Assembly (NCBI GenBank): GCA_025024175.1
Contig: QCXZ01000064.1
Span: 9,858,001 to 9,922,000 of the forward strand
Direction of reading: 5' to 3'
Source of the DNA: Rhyzopertha dominica
Taxonomy: Eukaryota > Arthropoda > Insecta > Coleoptera > Bostrichidae
DNA: 64,000 nt
The notes beneath the pieces were generated by a model. The model was not told the origin of the DNA. It searched no databases and saw only the letters and a list, made by a program, of their open reading frames with translations. A program made the position numbers and the translations under genes. Shown here piece by piece: positions 1 to 13,000 of this stretch (its first letter is position 1; each line of letters starts with the position of its first letter).

Positions 1-1544
1 GTAATAAATAAAGATGGCATCACCATTCCAAAAAAGCAAGAACCTTTCGAGCCGATTATTGAACCAAAACTTTTTTTTTAGTTTTGGGGAGTTTTTTCTT
101 CATTGGCTGTTGTTTCATCTCAGGGCCATGAAAACATACCCAACAATGGATGAACTCGTTCTTATGAAATTCCCAGTGCGTCAGCTTTATACTTAGGCCA
201 ATCTGTCGGCTTGATAATATCATGTCATGGACTGTCATCGATGTGTTTAGGGTTTGATGCAGAAACGGGTCTTCCACACCTTTGACCACATCGTACTAAA
301 TAAACTCATCTCGTATACTTTTAGCTTCAAATACTTTATGATATTTGCTCGATCGTTGAATTTGTTGATTTTCTCACTAAAGGCTGGCATACTTTTCTAT
401 AATTATCTCTTTTACATGGTTTAACCTTTTGAGCAGCCACGTAGCTAGGATATATTTGGACTTAGTGAATAATTTTCTTTAGAAGTAACATTACTATATT
501 TTCACTTTGTGCATATGGACCAGTTTACAATCTCTTACAATATTTAGGTAAGATTTTATTTCAGAGTGGGCAACTAAAATTTTTGAGGGGCATTTTTCAT
601 TTATTGAAATTTTTAAAAGCACGAGAGAGAGAGAGAAATATATCTTTTGTTAAAAAAATACAATTGTGTTATTGCATTGGGAGACTAAAGTCATGCGATT
701 GAAAACTTTAAAAGTACATATATTGGGTGTAGAAAAAAGACTGTAAAACATGTAAAGGGATAATTAGGTGGACCAAAATAAACAAAAAAGTCTTTATAAG
801 CACTAGACCCCTAACGGATTCGGATATATCGGAGATTATTTTTTACCTCCTTTCCTATTTTGAAAAAACTTGCATTATCTTTTCGTTTTCATAGTTAGTT
901 GATGTTTTGTAAAATAAACAACCCAGAATTAACCGACATATACGACATATATATGTTATGTTTTATCTGCACCATGTACGAGTATTGACCTTAAATCCAC
1001 TTCGACGCAAAACTGCACGTTTTCTTGCCAATATTCTTTTTACTGAAGAGTCCTGGTTCACATGAAATGGAGTTATTAATTTTCACAATACTACTCATGT
1101 TTAGGCCGACAAAAATCCCCATTCTCTTATGGAATCTGGACTTCAAGAGTGTTTTTAGATGTTTTTGGAAACTAGATCTTGTTGTTTTATCAAACATTTT
1201 GTCGAACAGAATGTATGATCTTTTCAAGGTCATTCCTTTCGATCAAAGGCAACAAATGTGCTTCTCCAGCTCATTTTTTGTCTTAAAGTCTTAGAGTGTG
1301 CAACATTACTTTCCGACCGGGCAATGTCTATTCTCGCCACTCTAGCTACGAGCCTGCTACTGAAATGAAAGTTCTTAATGATACTTCGGAAATGTCAAAA
1401 CGTATTGCTATAGAAACTGGATTCTGTTATACTCCAAACAGTCAATACGTCCTCATAGTTTTGTTTGATGCTTATTAGAAGTGTGGTGACTGATTTTTGT
1501 AACATGCTTATTTCAATACTAAATTGAATATTTGATACCTATAC
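1..1544. other. AT-rich intergenic DNA, no gene recognised
   Basis: Short frames at 1025-1294 and 1296-1478 (+) are unlike any family I know. A GA run lies at 623-637. Confidence 0.5.
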
Positions 1545-2216
1545 CGGGTGTAAATGAAACCTGGCTCAACCTTCAAATTGCTATTAATTTTTTAGCTAGA
1601 AAATGGAATATTTTATATATCAGAAAATTGGCGTTTGTTTACATAAAGAAAGTCTTTCTGCAACTTCCGGTTTCACCGGAAATGACCATATCGATTTTTT
1701 AATGGAACGCTAGGTATATTTCTGCAGATTTGGATACTCTGGTAAATTCTAAGTACAAAAAACCTACCTTGGTTATATTTAATGAACATCATAGAAAAAA
1801 ATTATTTAATTGTCGAGAGTGCTGCGATTATCAGAATTGTACTTCCTACACCTTAGAATACTATTAAAAAGTAAATGGACCAATATAAACACTCTTATTT
1901 AAAATAAATGAGTATTAATAGAGGATATTTTATAAGTAAAAGGTTGTTAATCACACCACAATTTTTTTCTTTGACGTTTATCAAATCTAATCAAAGTAGT
2001 TTTTTTGTATACTTAGAATTCACCACAGAATCGAAATATATAAAAATATACCTAGTGTTCCATTTAAAAATCAAAAGTTAGGATCATTTCCGGTAAAAAC
2101 TCGTTCTTTACGTCATCAAATGTCAATTTTCTGATATTAAAAATATCCAAATTTCGTTTTCCTAGCTTAAAAATTAATGGCAATTTAAGGGGTAAGCCAA
2201 GTTTCACTTACAAATG
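1545..2216. mobile_element. Foldback/MITE-like element with about 250-bp inverted arms
   Basis: The left arm, about 1549-1800 (TGTAAATGAAACCTGG...), is repeated in inverted form at about 1965-2212 (CCAAGTTTCACTTACA). Arms share long stretches such as ATCAGAAAATTG, CCGGAAATGA and AATGGAAC.CTAGGTATATTT with scattered differences and small gaps. The central about 160 bp is unique. No coding capacity. Confidence 0.8.
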
Positions 2217-2639
2217 AAAATGTATGAGCAAAGAATGGGCCGCATATTTCTTTACCATTAAAAAGGATCTGCATATATCCTGTAGTTGGATACCCACTAG
2301 GTATATCTGGTAGTAGTAACCACGAAACAAATATAACCTTCAATTTACTTGATTCACTGCTTCAAAGCACTGGTTTTCTGCAATTAAGAAAAAAATACCT
2401 GTAACTTTTAAAAAGTAAAGAATCCGATAATGGCATAATGTGGTTATTTCGAATGGAAGCGTGCTACTCTTCCACCTGCTTTAGTTTTATCCTTTACTTT
2501 TGGGACACCCTCTGTATTGTTGCTATAAAACTATTTTGGTATGGTAAATAGCGAAACCCTTTATGTGCCTCGATTAATTATCTTAACTCGAAACATCTCT
2601 CTAGGATTAGTAGTGTTATTCTTTTAAGTGCTACTCTGA

Positions 2640-2890
2640 AGATGCACACCACATTACGTAGTTCAAATGCACCGTTTTGTTCGCAGAGCTGCGTCCTCCG
2701 CGCCGGTGCAGGAACTCGATGTAGCAGAAATGCGTCTAGCAGGAGAATAGAAACTGGATCGGAGCCGTCACGGCAGGAAATCAAGAATAATGCGGACACG
2801 AAACAGCACTCGCTCGCCTCCCGTGGGACCTAAAATGGCGAAGGGAACGCACTGGATGTAGCTCGCCGTCTTTGTCATATCTCGCCCTCT
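2640..2890. promoter_or_regulatory. GC- and CpG-rich patch, possible promoter or non-coding first exon
   Basis: Roughly half G+C with many CpG (GCGTCCTCCGCGCCGG, CGTCACGG, CACTCGCTCGCC, GCTCGCCGTC), against an AT-rich background. Open frames occur on both strands but none is recognisable. Confidence 0.3.
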
Positions 2891-4489
2891 TCGCCGATAA
2901 TCTAAAGTTTAAAAATGCTTTGGGGTAACAGAATGGCGCGGTCACCAGTCGACGTGACGGCTTAAAAATAATATCGACGTGTTAAATGGCTTCTNATGGT
3001 GTTAAAAAGATGATCACGTTCGTTGCGCTCCTTTTTTTTTTGTATTTGAAAATCACGAAAGCGCAACCAGTAATGGATATCGGCTGGTGTGGGCGGAAAA
3101 CAACTGATTCGGGGTAAAGTTTTACAAGAAGCACGATAATTACGTTTATTTAACAAAAATAAATGAAATTTTAGGCAACACTGAGTTATTTGTTTATCTG
3201 AATTGTTAGACACACAATAATCAACCGTAAACTACCTGTCTTAAAATACAGGTCCTTTCTTCACCATCGGTACATACTTCACATTATTATAATGTCTAGC
3301 AAAAGAGTTCTTGTAGACATGTGAACATTTTACCAAAAGTACAGCTATTTGAATTAATGTATAAATGAAAAAGTTTATCATTTCTTGCAGTTAATGTTAA
3401 TGTTAATGTTAACATAATCCACCAAGAGTAGTGAACTATGAAATAAACGCCTAACAAATACTACCACCGTGCCCAACACATTTCGCTGTTGTAAGTTGCA
3501 GTGAAACGTATTTTGTAGTTCTTCCCGATATTACCTTGGAATGATCACGTTAAGTTGTTAAAATAAAATATAACAAATACAAGACGTTTGCGATTCGGAA
3601 AAACTATACGCAGGTTATGGGCTCATGAACCTGATTCTAGCAAAAGTAAAAATCCACGAAACAAAGTAATTATTTCTAAGTGATCGGAACACTTAACGGC
3701 AAATCACACCAATTGGAAATTTGCAATGGAAATGATGCTCATCAGAACATCTGGAACAGTATAGTTACTGGTCGAAAAGAACCAGTGTAAAAGGAGGGTG
3801 GAACAACTAGCTTACACTCGACGCATCATGGAGACTCGCACTTGGCAGTTTAACGAATATAACTGAACAATAATCTAGTGAGCTGACCTATTTAAACCTG
3901 GTGGCACCCATAAATAGTACCGCAAAAATGGGTTTCTTTCAAATGTCTGATAAAGTGCCAAGTGCCTGGACCTTTTTCATAACTCCATAGACATACGTAC
4001 ATAAAATGTTCAGTATCTTTTAACTTACAAATCATCGTGAAAATAAAAAAACGATATTTTCAATTTTCTTAAAATGTTATGGGTCTAAACAGGCATAATT
4101 ATCGTAGTCACGTAGTGTAGACGAATGTGATGATGGTGATAATGGTGCTACTTACCCTTAATCTTAAGTTGATGAGTAAAAAAATGCTGAAATGGGACAA
4201 TTTTTACTTGGGTTTTTAAATTATTTCTGCATCCCTCTAGCAACAAGATCCATACCTCCATAAAACTTACATAGCAGAAAGGTCAAGTGAAACATCACTT
4301 TCAAGCTGCTTTCTATGCAATATATTTTTTATTTAAACCGCCATTGTTTTAAAATGATTTTTACAATTGTGCACTCTTGTTAAATCGTAAAAAAATTATT
4401 TGTTATAAACATTGACTAAGAAATGTTATCTTGTCGACTGAAGGTAGTAAAATTATATTTAATTCCATAAATTATTGTGGTTCAATAAC
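2891..4489. other. Intergenic DNA, no gene recognised
   Basis: Contains an ambiguous base at 2994 and the TTAATG repeat. No coding exon or transposon motif was seen. Confidence 0.5.
3391..3412 (+). repeat. TTAATG short tandem repeat
   Basis: Three and a half units of TTAATG. Confidence 0.9.
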
Positions 4490-6095
4490 TGTATATCACA
4501 AGATTCTATAAAAAGTCTTAGTTACTAAGGATTTGTTGTCAATTTGAATATCGCAGCAGTCACATACCAAATAGAAGTTGTCGCATAGTGTGGTTAAGGG
4601 AGCTCTTGCTAGAGTACTGGTAGGACTAGTCCTGCAGTAAGATGTTGAACCACGTCTAAGGTTAAATTGGGGAACAGTAATTATGGGTTTTAAAAATTTT
4701 GATAAAATAGCGGGGCAGTCCACTTGATTGTGATGTAAAAGCTCCCACAGAAACTTCAAACTGTATACAGATTAAGGAAAAAACAAAGTTAGATCTGGCT
4801 AGCAGGATTGATTGGTCTAAATCTCTTTCAGGATAGGTATACTCCGTCTACGATAAAAGCTAAAAATTTCAGAAAGCCTCTTTGAACAGCTTCAATCAAG
4901 TCAGAATGAATCTTGTAGACAGGGACCAAATTAAACAAGCATACTTCAATTTAGAGTTTATTACACAGTGATGCAACAATTACAAGGATTAAAATGTGTT
5001 TATAAGCCAAGTAGCTTAAAAATATCTTTAATTGTTTAAATCCCATGAGTAATAAGTTTTAAAGTCACATTGTCAACGCTATAGTGATAACAGACGGAAA
5101 AATTCTTTTTGAGTATAAGACACACATTTGTTAATTTTAAGAATGAGCTTGTTTAAAGAGTAACATTGCAGAAATTTTAAGATCATTGGTGTAGAGGAGT
5201 TCCTCACACTTCTAAACATTAACAATATCTTTGATAAAAAGTGTAAAAAACAGACGGCCTGAGGAATTCCGGAGGTAGCAGCAAATTTGGTATACATTAT
5301 TCAGGTAACTAAGAGAAGTAATGCAGGTGAGAATCCAAATGTTTCGAGCTTACTTAGGAGAATGTTGTGATTGACAGTGTCTTTCGCGCAAGTTGTAAAT
5401 TACATCGACCTGAGAGAAACCGTCCAAGCCTCAGCTTGGAACTGTGTGACGTAAACAAGATTTAAGTTCCATCTCTTTTGCATAAAACCGTGCTGATATA
5501 ATATAGAAATTAAGTGAATGATCTGAGCAACTATATATGTAGATTCAAAGACCTTAGCACAAAGGCATAGTAGTGTTATTGGACGGTAACCGGTTACTTC
5601 TGATCGATCTCGATTTCTAAAGATAGGACAGCTAAAAGTCGTTTTCCAAATGAAAGTTTTAAGATTTAAGTTGAAAATAATGTAAAGGAGAGAAGCCAAT
5701 GATATAGCACAGTAGTTGACGTTAAAGCCCGAATCTCATCCACTCCCAATGTAAAGGAGTCAGTACTGGAATATCTGCATCGTACAAGTGCGAGCGTTGC
5801 GTTACTCGTACAAGAATAATTGACTGAGATGCCAAAAGGATCTGAAAGGTAAACACTTAAAAAAAGCATCAAATGCTTCCATAGTGGCTTGAGGGGAGTT
5901 GATATCAAAGCCATTAGCATGCATAACGCTGGAGATACTAGAGTACCTTTCGTGGCAGCATAATATTTCTCTGTTCAATATATCTTTTGTGAAGAATCGT
6001 GTTTTCAAATACACAATAAAAGTCTTTAACAAAGCAGGTTCTGCAAGTGTCAATACTGTTTATTCATTTGGTGATATTACCACAATAAGCTAAAG
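4490..6095 (-). pseudogene. Broken non-LTR retrotransposon (jockey/CR1-like), reverse transcriptase and C-terminus
   Basis: Pieces of one ORF can be followed on the minus strand in shifting frames. Before the RT is 6053-5700 (HANGFDINSP). Then comes TFSCPIFRNRDRSEVTGYRP and AKVFES (5660-5530), the N-terminal RT motifs. Next are ATSGIPQ (5285-5255, motif B), LYTNDLKIS (about 5200-5170, a decayed form of the YADD motif C), and finally VPQFNLRRGSTSYC...LTTLCDNF (4680-4560), the usual LINE C-terminus. Frameshifts and the lost catalytic residue show it is dead. Confidence 0.8.
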
Positions 6096-6479
6096 TTTCC
6101 CTTTTTATACTAGTTTTAAACCGAATAAACTAAATTTCTAATGGCTGACTATGGGGACTGAAAATGTTCGCACTAAGATGCGTGTCATTTATTTATTAAC
6201 ATTCATCCAGAGGGAAATCCACTGTCCAGTGCAAAAGATATCTCAAGGTCCGAACGTCCAAAATAAGTTACATATGCAGAACAAGATTTTAATGCGTTAG
6301 CTCCCTTTTCTGTTATTGACAAACGACCAGAATTCTTCATTTGCAAGTGGCTGTCAATAGTTCGTGGATAGTTAGGTAAGTTTCATTAACTAATGATTTT
6401 ATTCGAAAACTGTAGAATTTGAACTGTTCCAGATGAAACCTGTTCCGGAGACAGCTGCATTTTTAAGCATAGAACTCTT

Positions 6480-6610
6480 GTAAGAACGTAAGCTTTCGCG
6501 GCCCGAGTCAGACTGAAATCTTAATCATTTTGGGTTAGACCGCGTCTTATTTTGGAATAAGGTCCACGTTTCGTCTCCACTAATAAGGGGCATCATCAGG
6601 TCAGGAATAA
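6480..6610 (-). mobile_element. PLE 3' terminal region with degenerate hammerhead-like motif
   Basis: On the minus strand CCTGATGATG (6600-6591) is followed about 20 bases later by CGAAACG (6572-6566), the order of a hammerhead CUGANGA...GAAA core. Stem II pairs poorly here. Further downstream is GCCGCGAAAGCTTACG (about 6500-6485), a motif whose relative also occurs at 51205-51222. This fits the 3' end of the PLE remnant just upstream. Confidence 0.55.
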
Positions 6611-6889
6611 GGAGTATAGAATATGGTATATACAAACTAACGTGAGAAACACGTCCGAGCTGAACCAAATTCTAGGGAAGCAAGAGAATGAAAACCATAG
6701 ATAAAGTTGTACCTCGCATTACGAGTGTGTGGGATGCTTGGAGGGCATAGGTGGGAAATTGTGAAAGTGGAAATAGGTGATGGGTACCAAATAGTGGAGA
6801 GATGATAACCATCTTCGCGATTTAGATTATTCGGTTGTTCGGATATTTCTTATGGCTTCTTGGAATTTTGGGGTTGTGAAAAAGCGGAC

Positions 6890-7400
6890 ATTCGCTAGAA
6901 CTGAGACATTTTTAACAAAATTTTGTGACCGGTTGTATGCTGATGTTCGGCTACTGCTGAGTGGGTGAAGAAACCTGATATGCAGCGTTTATGTTCATTA
7001 AGACTAGTTTTAATGGATCTACCTGTTTCGCAGATGTATACGGCGCCGCACGAACAAGACTTGCTGTAAATACTTCTAGAAGATAGAGAATTTATTTTGT
7101 TCTTTGGAGATGAAAAAATCTGAGACATTTTTGAAGGGGCTAGAAGATAGTACGGATGAGTTGTTTTTTTTTTTAAATTTTGCCAGTTCTGTCTGTGACA
7201 CCTTGAACATAGGGTAGTAAAGCAGTCGATCTATAATTTGGGGGTTCGAGAGTTTGTTTGGACAAGAGAACATAGGACATACCATTTTTGTGACGTATGT
7301 TGATGAGAAGACGCATGCAAATACCTAGCTGTATGGGTGGCTTTGCAACCAAACAACCATATGCTAGACGAGTGGCTTTGACATCAAACATGGGAGAGAA
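6890..7400 (-). pseudogene. PLE ORF remnant (RT end to GIY-YIG), frameshifted
   Basis: Read on the minus strand, 7220-7170 gives ALLPYVQGVTDRTGKI, the conserved end of the PLE reverse transcriptase. 7128-6910 gives CSCGAVYICETGRSIKTSLN and SAVAEHQHTTGHKI, the GIY-YIG endonuclease segment (second motif VYIC instead of VYVG). 6900-6780, in another frame, gives the C-terminal PNNLNRED. Several frameshifts separate these parts. Confidence 0.8.
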
Positions 7401-7719
7401 TTATTGCTTTCGATTTCCATCGTAAATTTAATATCAGAATATTGGGAATTAAGGTGGTCTAAGAAGGCTGTTAGAGTGTGTAAGCCTTTAAATAATTATA
7501 TCGGCATTTTGCATTTACCCAAAAACTTAATCATTGTTGAGTAAATTATCCATTAACTGACTGTCTAACAATGTTAATGATGGAACACGCTTTTTTGTTG
7601 TATGTACGCTGGGTTTTGTTTCAGTGTTCCCATCTGAACCTAAATTACAATTTCAACGTTCTTATTTTTAGCTAAGCCGAAAAGTGCATGCAGAACAGCA
7701 TTATCATAAACAGCAGTTA

Positions 7720-7990
7720 AAAATTCCGATCGGGCTTCAGTTCCGAAATTGCGTCGGGACCTCCGTATTCAGCGAAGCAGCCCGGCATCGCAGCGGCATC
7801 ATGTTTATTCGGGGGTGAGCGGAGTCCTGGCCAACTGGATGTTGCATCCTGATCCCGGTAGAGAGTTATGTGTCTTGTAGATTTATGTATAAAGTGTAAT
7901 GCTCGCAAATCCGGGCTATGTTAAGCTGGCCGAATGAAACACGGCCAATACGTGTTCGCCTTTTCATACTGATGTATAGTACAGAGGCAC
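7720..7990. other. GC-richer patch without recognised gene
   Basis: Contains many CpG (CCGATCGGG, GCGTCGGGACC, CCGGCATCGCAGCGG). A 63-codon minus-strand frame crosses it but matches nothing I know. It could be a non-coding exon, promoter or old element. Confidence 0.25.
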
Positions 7991-9379
7991 TGCGATACTG
8001 AAATTTCAGCACTTTTACTTTCGTGTCAAATAAACACGTCGAATTCCAAGTACTGTCTGTCGAAACGAAACACCAATGAATAATGAACATATTTAGAGAA
8101 TATGTTGCTTAAGAGAGCTAGTTGTTTGTAAAATTGTATCCACAAAAAGAGTAAAAAATACATTCGTAAATTAATGGTTATGGTTAAATGAAATTTAGGA
8201 ATCTGCTAATACTTTTACTCTCAATCAAATGTACTAACGTGGATCTCAACATTTTGTATATATTTCAGTCCACATTAAGAGATAACGCAATTTTTTTACA
8301 ACCTATTAACGATTGCAAGCAATTAAAAATTCTTTTTTTATTTATTAGTCCTTATTGCCATTAATTTTGTGGGCTGTATATATTAACAACATATTTTCTA
8401 CATTACAGAAAGGTGATACCTACTAACCATTTCTTAATTTTTTATTAGAAGATATTTTTTCTGCTAGTTCGAAATATAATATTTATTACCTATTTTGTCA
8501 TAGTTATTCGCCTAACTGCATAATACTTGGAGTTGCTTAATATGCAAGAAAAGCAATAACATATTATTAGAGATACATACATACATACATACATAGAATA
8601 TATGTTTTTATATGATTACGTTTTTAACACACCAGTAAACAAAAACATAAGGTACTGAAAAATACCAGTTTGATTGAAACCTAAACTATCACTAGAAATA
8701 ATAAACGACAGTCTGTTACTGAACCATTAGTGCTTTTTAGTTTAACTGTAATATTACACACTATGAAAAAATCGTTAACTGTTAAAATGAGAGTGCGTTT
8801 TGTAAAGTTAATAAAACCTTATCCATACCTACGTTTACTAAATTTTATTAAACCAGGTTTTAAGAATTAACCAAATGCTTGTGCATTAATAGGTTTAGAT
8901 TGTATTCTTTTTGTCAACATATAGCTATTAATTACTGATAAGTTTATTAAATATTTTTAAAGATATACGATACATTCATCATATAGTGAGGTAGCTTTAG
9001 CCATATACATATCAGTGGTTTATTTGTTAGTAATGAGTGCGCACCATCTTAGGTGGCATAATTTGACAACCCAAATCTGGTCAACTGTTATTAAAGGTTT
9101 GGTTGCAATTATTTGTAAAGAGCGTTCAATTTTCGGTGAAAATAATGTCCCAAAATCAATTGTAAAACAAAAAAAAATGAAAGTATTGGTGTGGAACACA
9201 GCACGAACTCGGAGAGATCGCTCAAAACAGAATGTCATTAAGGCCTTTTGCATTAGAAGGTATCGGCAACTGTAGTCCCAGAATTTATTTATCAACAGAA
9301 AATACAGAACGGGTACTGTGGGATTTCAACTTCATCTCTAGTAACCGGTAACTACTTCTACCAATAGACCACGTACAAC
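7991..9379. other. AT-rich DNA, no gene recognised
   Basis: Open frames on both strands at 9015-9295 are unrecognised. The plus-strand one could include a decayed N-terminus of the transposase fragment that follows. Confidence 0.4.
8573..8595 (+). repeat. ATAC microsatellite
   Basis: Nearly six units of ATAC. Confidence 0.95.
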
Positions 9380-9725
9380 GAAGGGAGTTGATCCTTGAAC
9401 AACAAGAAAATACCAGACAATAAAGTTACTACCGCGATGACACCTATTTTCAACTTGGTGGCTTTGTTAATAAAAAAAACTGCCAAAGTTGAGATTAAAA
9501 AATCCACGAATGGTTCATGAAAAACAAATGCATCTTGAACAAGTTATTTTTTGGTGGACATTATGGTCTGGAAAAATCATTAGACCATTAGATAATGAGG
9601 CAGGTAAGGTGAATAATGAACATTGTCGTAATTTGATAAACGAGTTTTTTGTCACAATTAGATATTTTTGTCGAAAATGTGTGAAATGTATGACATTTTC
9701 AAAGGAAAGCAAAGACACAATGTAA
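9380..9725 (+). pseudogene. Mariner/Tc1-type transposase fragment
   Basis: The plus strand reads YFQLGGFVNKKNCQ (9446-9484) and, after a frameshift, NPRMVHEKQMHLEQVIFWWT, DNEAG and RNLINEFF. This resembles the central part of insect mariner-like transposases (HF.LGG.VNKQN...NPR..HE..MH...V..WC). A final DDE motif was not found. It is not closely related to the intact mariner at 57 kb. Confidence 0.65.
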
Positions 9726-11627
9726 ACTCATAGTTTCTACGTCACTGCTTCAACTATATTCAATATTTTATATACCTTTAAACCATTCAAATTTCCCAGT
9801 AAATTTAACAGCACGGATAATAACACCTGCAAACTCCACAGAATTGAAAGTAAACTTTCCTTGCCCACATAAAGTTTCCTGTATCGTGTAGGCTTGGGCT
9901 GCAATGCAATAATTCATGGCTGGATATATCCTTAGGCAACGTAATATTCCCATTATAGACCATACGCGTCGGATTCCGCTTTTATATCCTTTTTTATTTC
10001 GCCCTTTATTTTACGACCGCATACGACGATTTGAGGAGTCGTAATAATAAAAAAATATATCACATTATTGACTGTTAAATTTAGTGAAACAAAAAAATTT
10101 TGTACGTGCCATTCCAAGATCGAATTGCGCAACTTGCTTTATTTTAAACGTTTCACATTTTTAAGGCAATCTACCTATACCTATATATGAGGTCTACGGC
10201 GTGTATGATCCATTGACAAGGCATTCGAAGGTATGCAATCTCCAATGCCACGTTATCCAGTACTGAATTCATTTATTCATCTTCATACATTAGTATGTTT
10301 TTTAAGGTTCCTTGCTAAAGTCTTCCTTTTCATTGTAAAAATGTATTATTCACAAGCGCTTTCGGATAGAGACATCCTAAGATAACAAATTAATGGTGAA
10401 AATAAAAACCCAAATAGGAAACTACTACATAAGCACTAATTATGCGGGCTTAAATGATTCTTTTGCCTCATTTATTTTGGAGTTTTATGATATTCTTTAT
10501 ATTGTTGCGGAATCGGTGCCATCTGTATACAGAAGTTGCATCCATGTAGATGCTCTATAGTAGAACACTGCAAGTAGTGATCCTAGCGACAGACAGATGG
10601 CAGGAAATATCGATACTCTCCAGAGAATTCTATCAATCGAATCTTCTCGTTTCGATAGCGTCTGTAAGGTGTCGCCTCTGGAATGTTCGATTGGGTTATA
10701 CATACCCCGACGGAGAGAGACAGCTGTTTTTAGTGCTACTGTGTGCAGTTTAGTGATTTAGTAGTGTTAAAACAGTTATGTTTGGAACTAGTTGTGTTGA
10801 GATTTAAGGTAGTGTATTTGAAACAAGTGTTTTAAGTAAAAGGAGGGTAGTCAGAAATCCGCAGTTTTCGATCCCGTAGTCTTAACAATATGGCATTGAG
10901 GATTATCCTACAAGTAAAGGTCTACAGCAGCAGGTCCAGTAGTCTTCCTTGTTAGTTTTCTCCAGGCTTAAAGTCTCTGTTATCCTTAAAAGGAAAACGC
11001 ATACAAAGTATAAAGAGACGAGCTTTTAGATTAATTCCTAATATTCATATAGCTTGGTTGTAGACGCAAAAACCTTTACATCTCGCGCTGTAAGACTTAC
11101 ATTCAGAAGCTAGATAGCAATTTGGGTGAGAACTCAAGACTATTCTAGATTTATATTCAGAAATTACAAAAGTAAAGTTTTACGCCAATAATATTATTTC
11201 AGTAATGAGCAGGTAGTGGACACTCTCATATTAGATAACCGTAAACGCTATTGCTGCAACCAACTATACACGATTATTGTTATGGATACAACATGCATAG
11301 ATGGCACTCTGTGCTGTGTGTGAAGCACGGCTAACGCATGCACGCGGGATTGCGTTTAAATCAAGGTATGTTCAAATCAAGTTGATGTCACGCTTTGATA
11401 TCTAGCAAAAAATTGTCGTAAGTTTCCAACGTATCTACTTATACGATATTTTAATATGTTATAGTTATTATTATTTTGCAACCTGTTAACCTTTTTGGTG
11501 GCATTTTTATGTTTAAAGTTACAGGTAGGTATGTAGTATATTGTGACATTGAAGTTGAATACGAAGAAGGTAAGACATTTGCTTTAATTTTGTACCTTGA
11601 AAAGTGTTAAAATTGTTAGTTTCGAAA
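9726..11627. other. Intergenic DNA, no gene recognised
   Basis: The 10500-10760 stretch is somewhat GC-richer with short frames on both strands, none recognisable. Confidence 0.4.
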
Positions 11628-11795
11628 ATGCCGAAGGTATCACACAGAAAAACTGTGTGGTTAAGAACTGTAGTAATTAATATTTAACAAACTCAAATAT
11701 CACATTTCACCACTTCCCAAGAGAAGGTGCCATGAGTGAAGAACACGTAAAACGGACAAACAATTTGTGGTATGTGGAGAATACTTTCTAGCTAA
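11628..11795 (+). pseudogene. THAP-domain remnant
   Basis: The sequence starts ATGCCGAAG (MPKVSHRK). After a 2-nt shift it reads CVVKNCSN, stop, YLTNSNITFHHFPREGAM, then KRTNNLW. This is the spacing and wording of a THAP zinc finger (C-x4-C near the start and FHRFP). With one frameshift and one stop it is a dead copy. The source could be a THAP-encoding transposon (P element or similar) or a THAP gene. Confidence 0.6.
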
Positions 11796-12829
11796 TTGCT
11801 TTTAAATGCCAGAGCAAAATAAACTAAATAGAAGAGTAATTCCCACACTATAAATAATAAACAATGGGGCAAGATAAACATTGTTTTTGAATCTTATTGC
11901 TGGTAATTACATTTACAATTCAAATAATTCGCAGTTTTTTAAAACCTCGCATTTCCTTTGCCACTATTTTACACGAAACGAAGAAAACAACCCTATTAGT
12001 TGTTATTTAAAGTAAACCTTTCGGACTTAACTTTTTATGAAGTACACATTTGCGTACAGTCAGCATAATATAAAAAAGTTAAATTAGACATGCTTACATA
12101 AATTAAAAAGATTGTTTTCTTAATTTCCTGTAAAATAGTGGGCAAAGTAGATACGAGGTTTTAAAATTAAGGTAAGAAATAAACGTCAAAATAAATGACA
12201 TTTGTATGACTCGGAGTTTCTGATTTATCGGCTACACCTGCTGGTCGTTTCATTAATGTAGTTCACATACAACATTCACAGATGGCGCTGTAACTCATTC
12301 CACAAAATTTATCAACACTGGCCGTTCTTGTTTACTGATATTCTTTGGTAATGAGTACACTAGTCATGGCTCAACGTTGGTTGACTTATTTCGAAAATAT
12401 TTCTTAAGCGTATACGATAATAAATACAATAATACGTAATACAATAAAAGATCCTCTCCGTAGTCAAATATCCCTTATTACGTACACACCTTTGAAGACG
12501 TTCTCAAGGAATTAGAAGGTTTGAAGTCAAAGTTATCAGTGTGTGTTTATTTTTCCAGCAATCTTTAAACCAATACGCCTTCTTTGATATTGCGAAATCC
12601 AGTTACCGTGACCAAATATACAAATCTGATGATGTGGAAATTACATTGTATTACCGTGGAACATGTATTCGATGATTGAATCGGAGATACCAAAATTGTT
12701 TCATAAACTCGTTCCGTACCACTTGCTTGGACTCTAAAGAGTTTTATTATAACGTGGACTCTTCTAAAAGCTCTTTCAGATTGGATGGAGCTGATGTGAG
12801 TGAGGGAGTCCAGATATACATTATTAGTG

Positions 12830-13000
12830 TGATGTAGTCAGTCATAGATTTTTCCAAGGCATTTGAAAAATGAACCACTTTTTGATATTATTACAGCTAG
12901 ATGACGTATTTTTGGAGACAGAGTTCTGCCGTGGTGTGACAGTTTTCTCAGAGGCAATTTTTTTAATTTAAAGTTGACAAGCTTATGCTAATGTTTTACA
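12830..13000 (+). pseudogene. Non-LTR reverse-transcriptase fragment (motif A)
   Basis: The plus strand reads DFSKAFEKMNHFLILLQL with a frameshift, like the DFSKAFDTVNH...LL.KL motif A of LINE reverse transcriptases. The remainder has decayed beyond recognition. Confidence 0.5.

Noticed and set aside
2490..2520. GGGACACCCTCTGTATTG as a transposon end
   Set aside because: It resembles ACAGAGGGTGTCCC termini, but no inverted partner or target duplication was found.
8573..8595. Tandem ATAC units as a possible regulatory array
   Set aside because: A short simple repeat with no associated gene.
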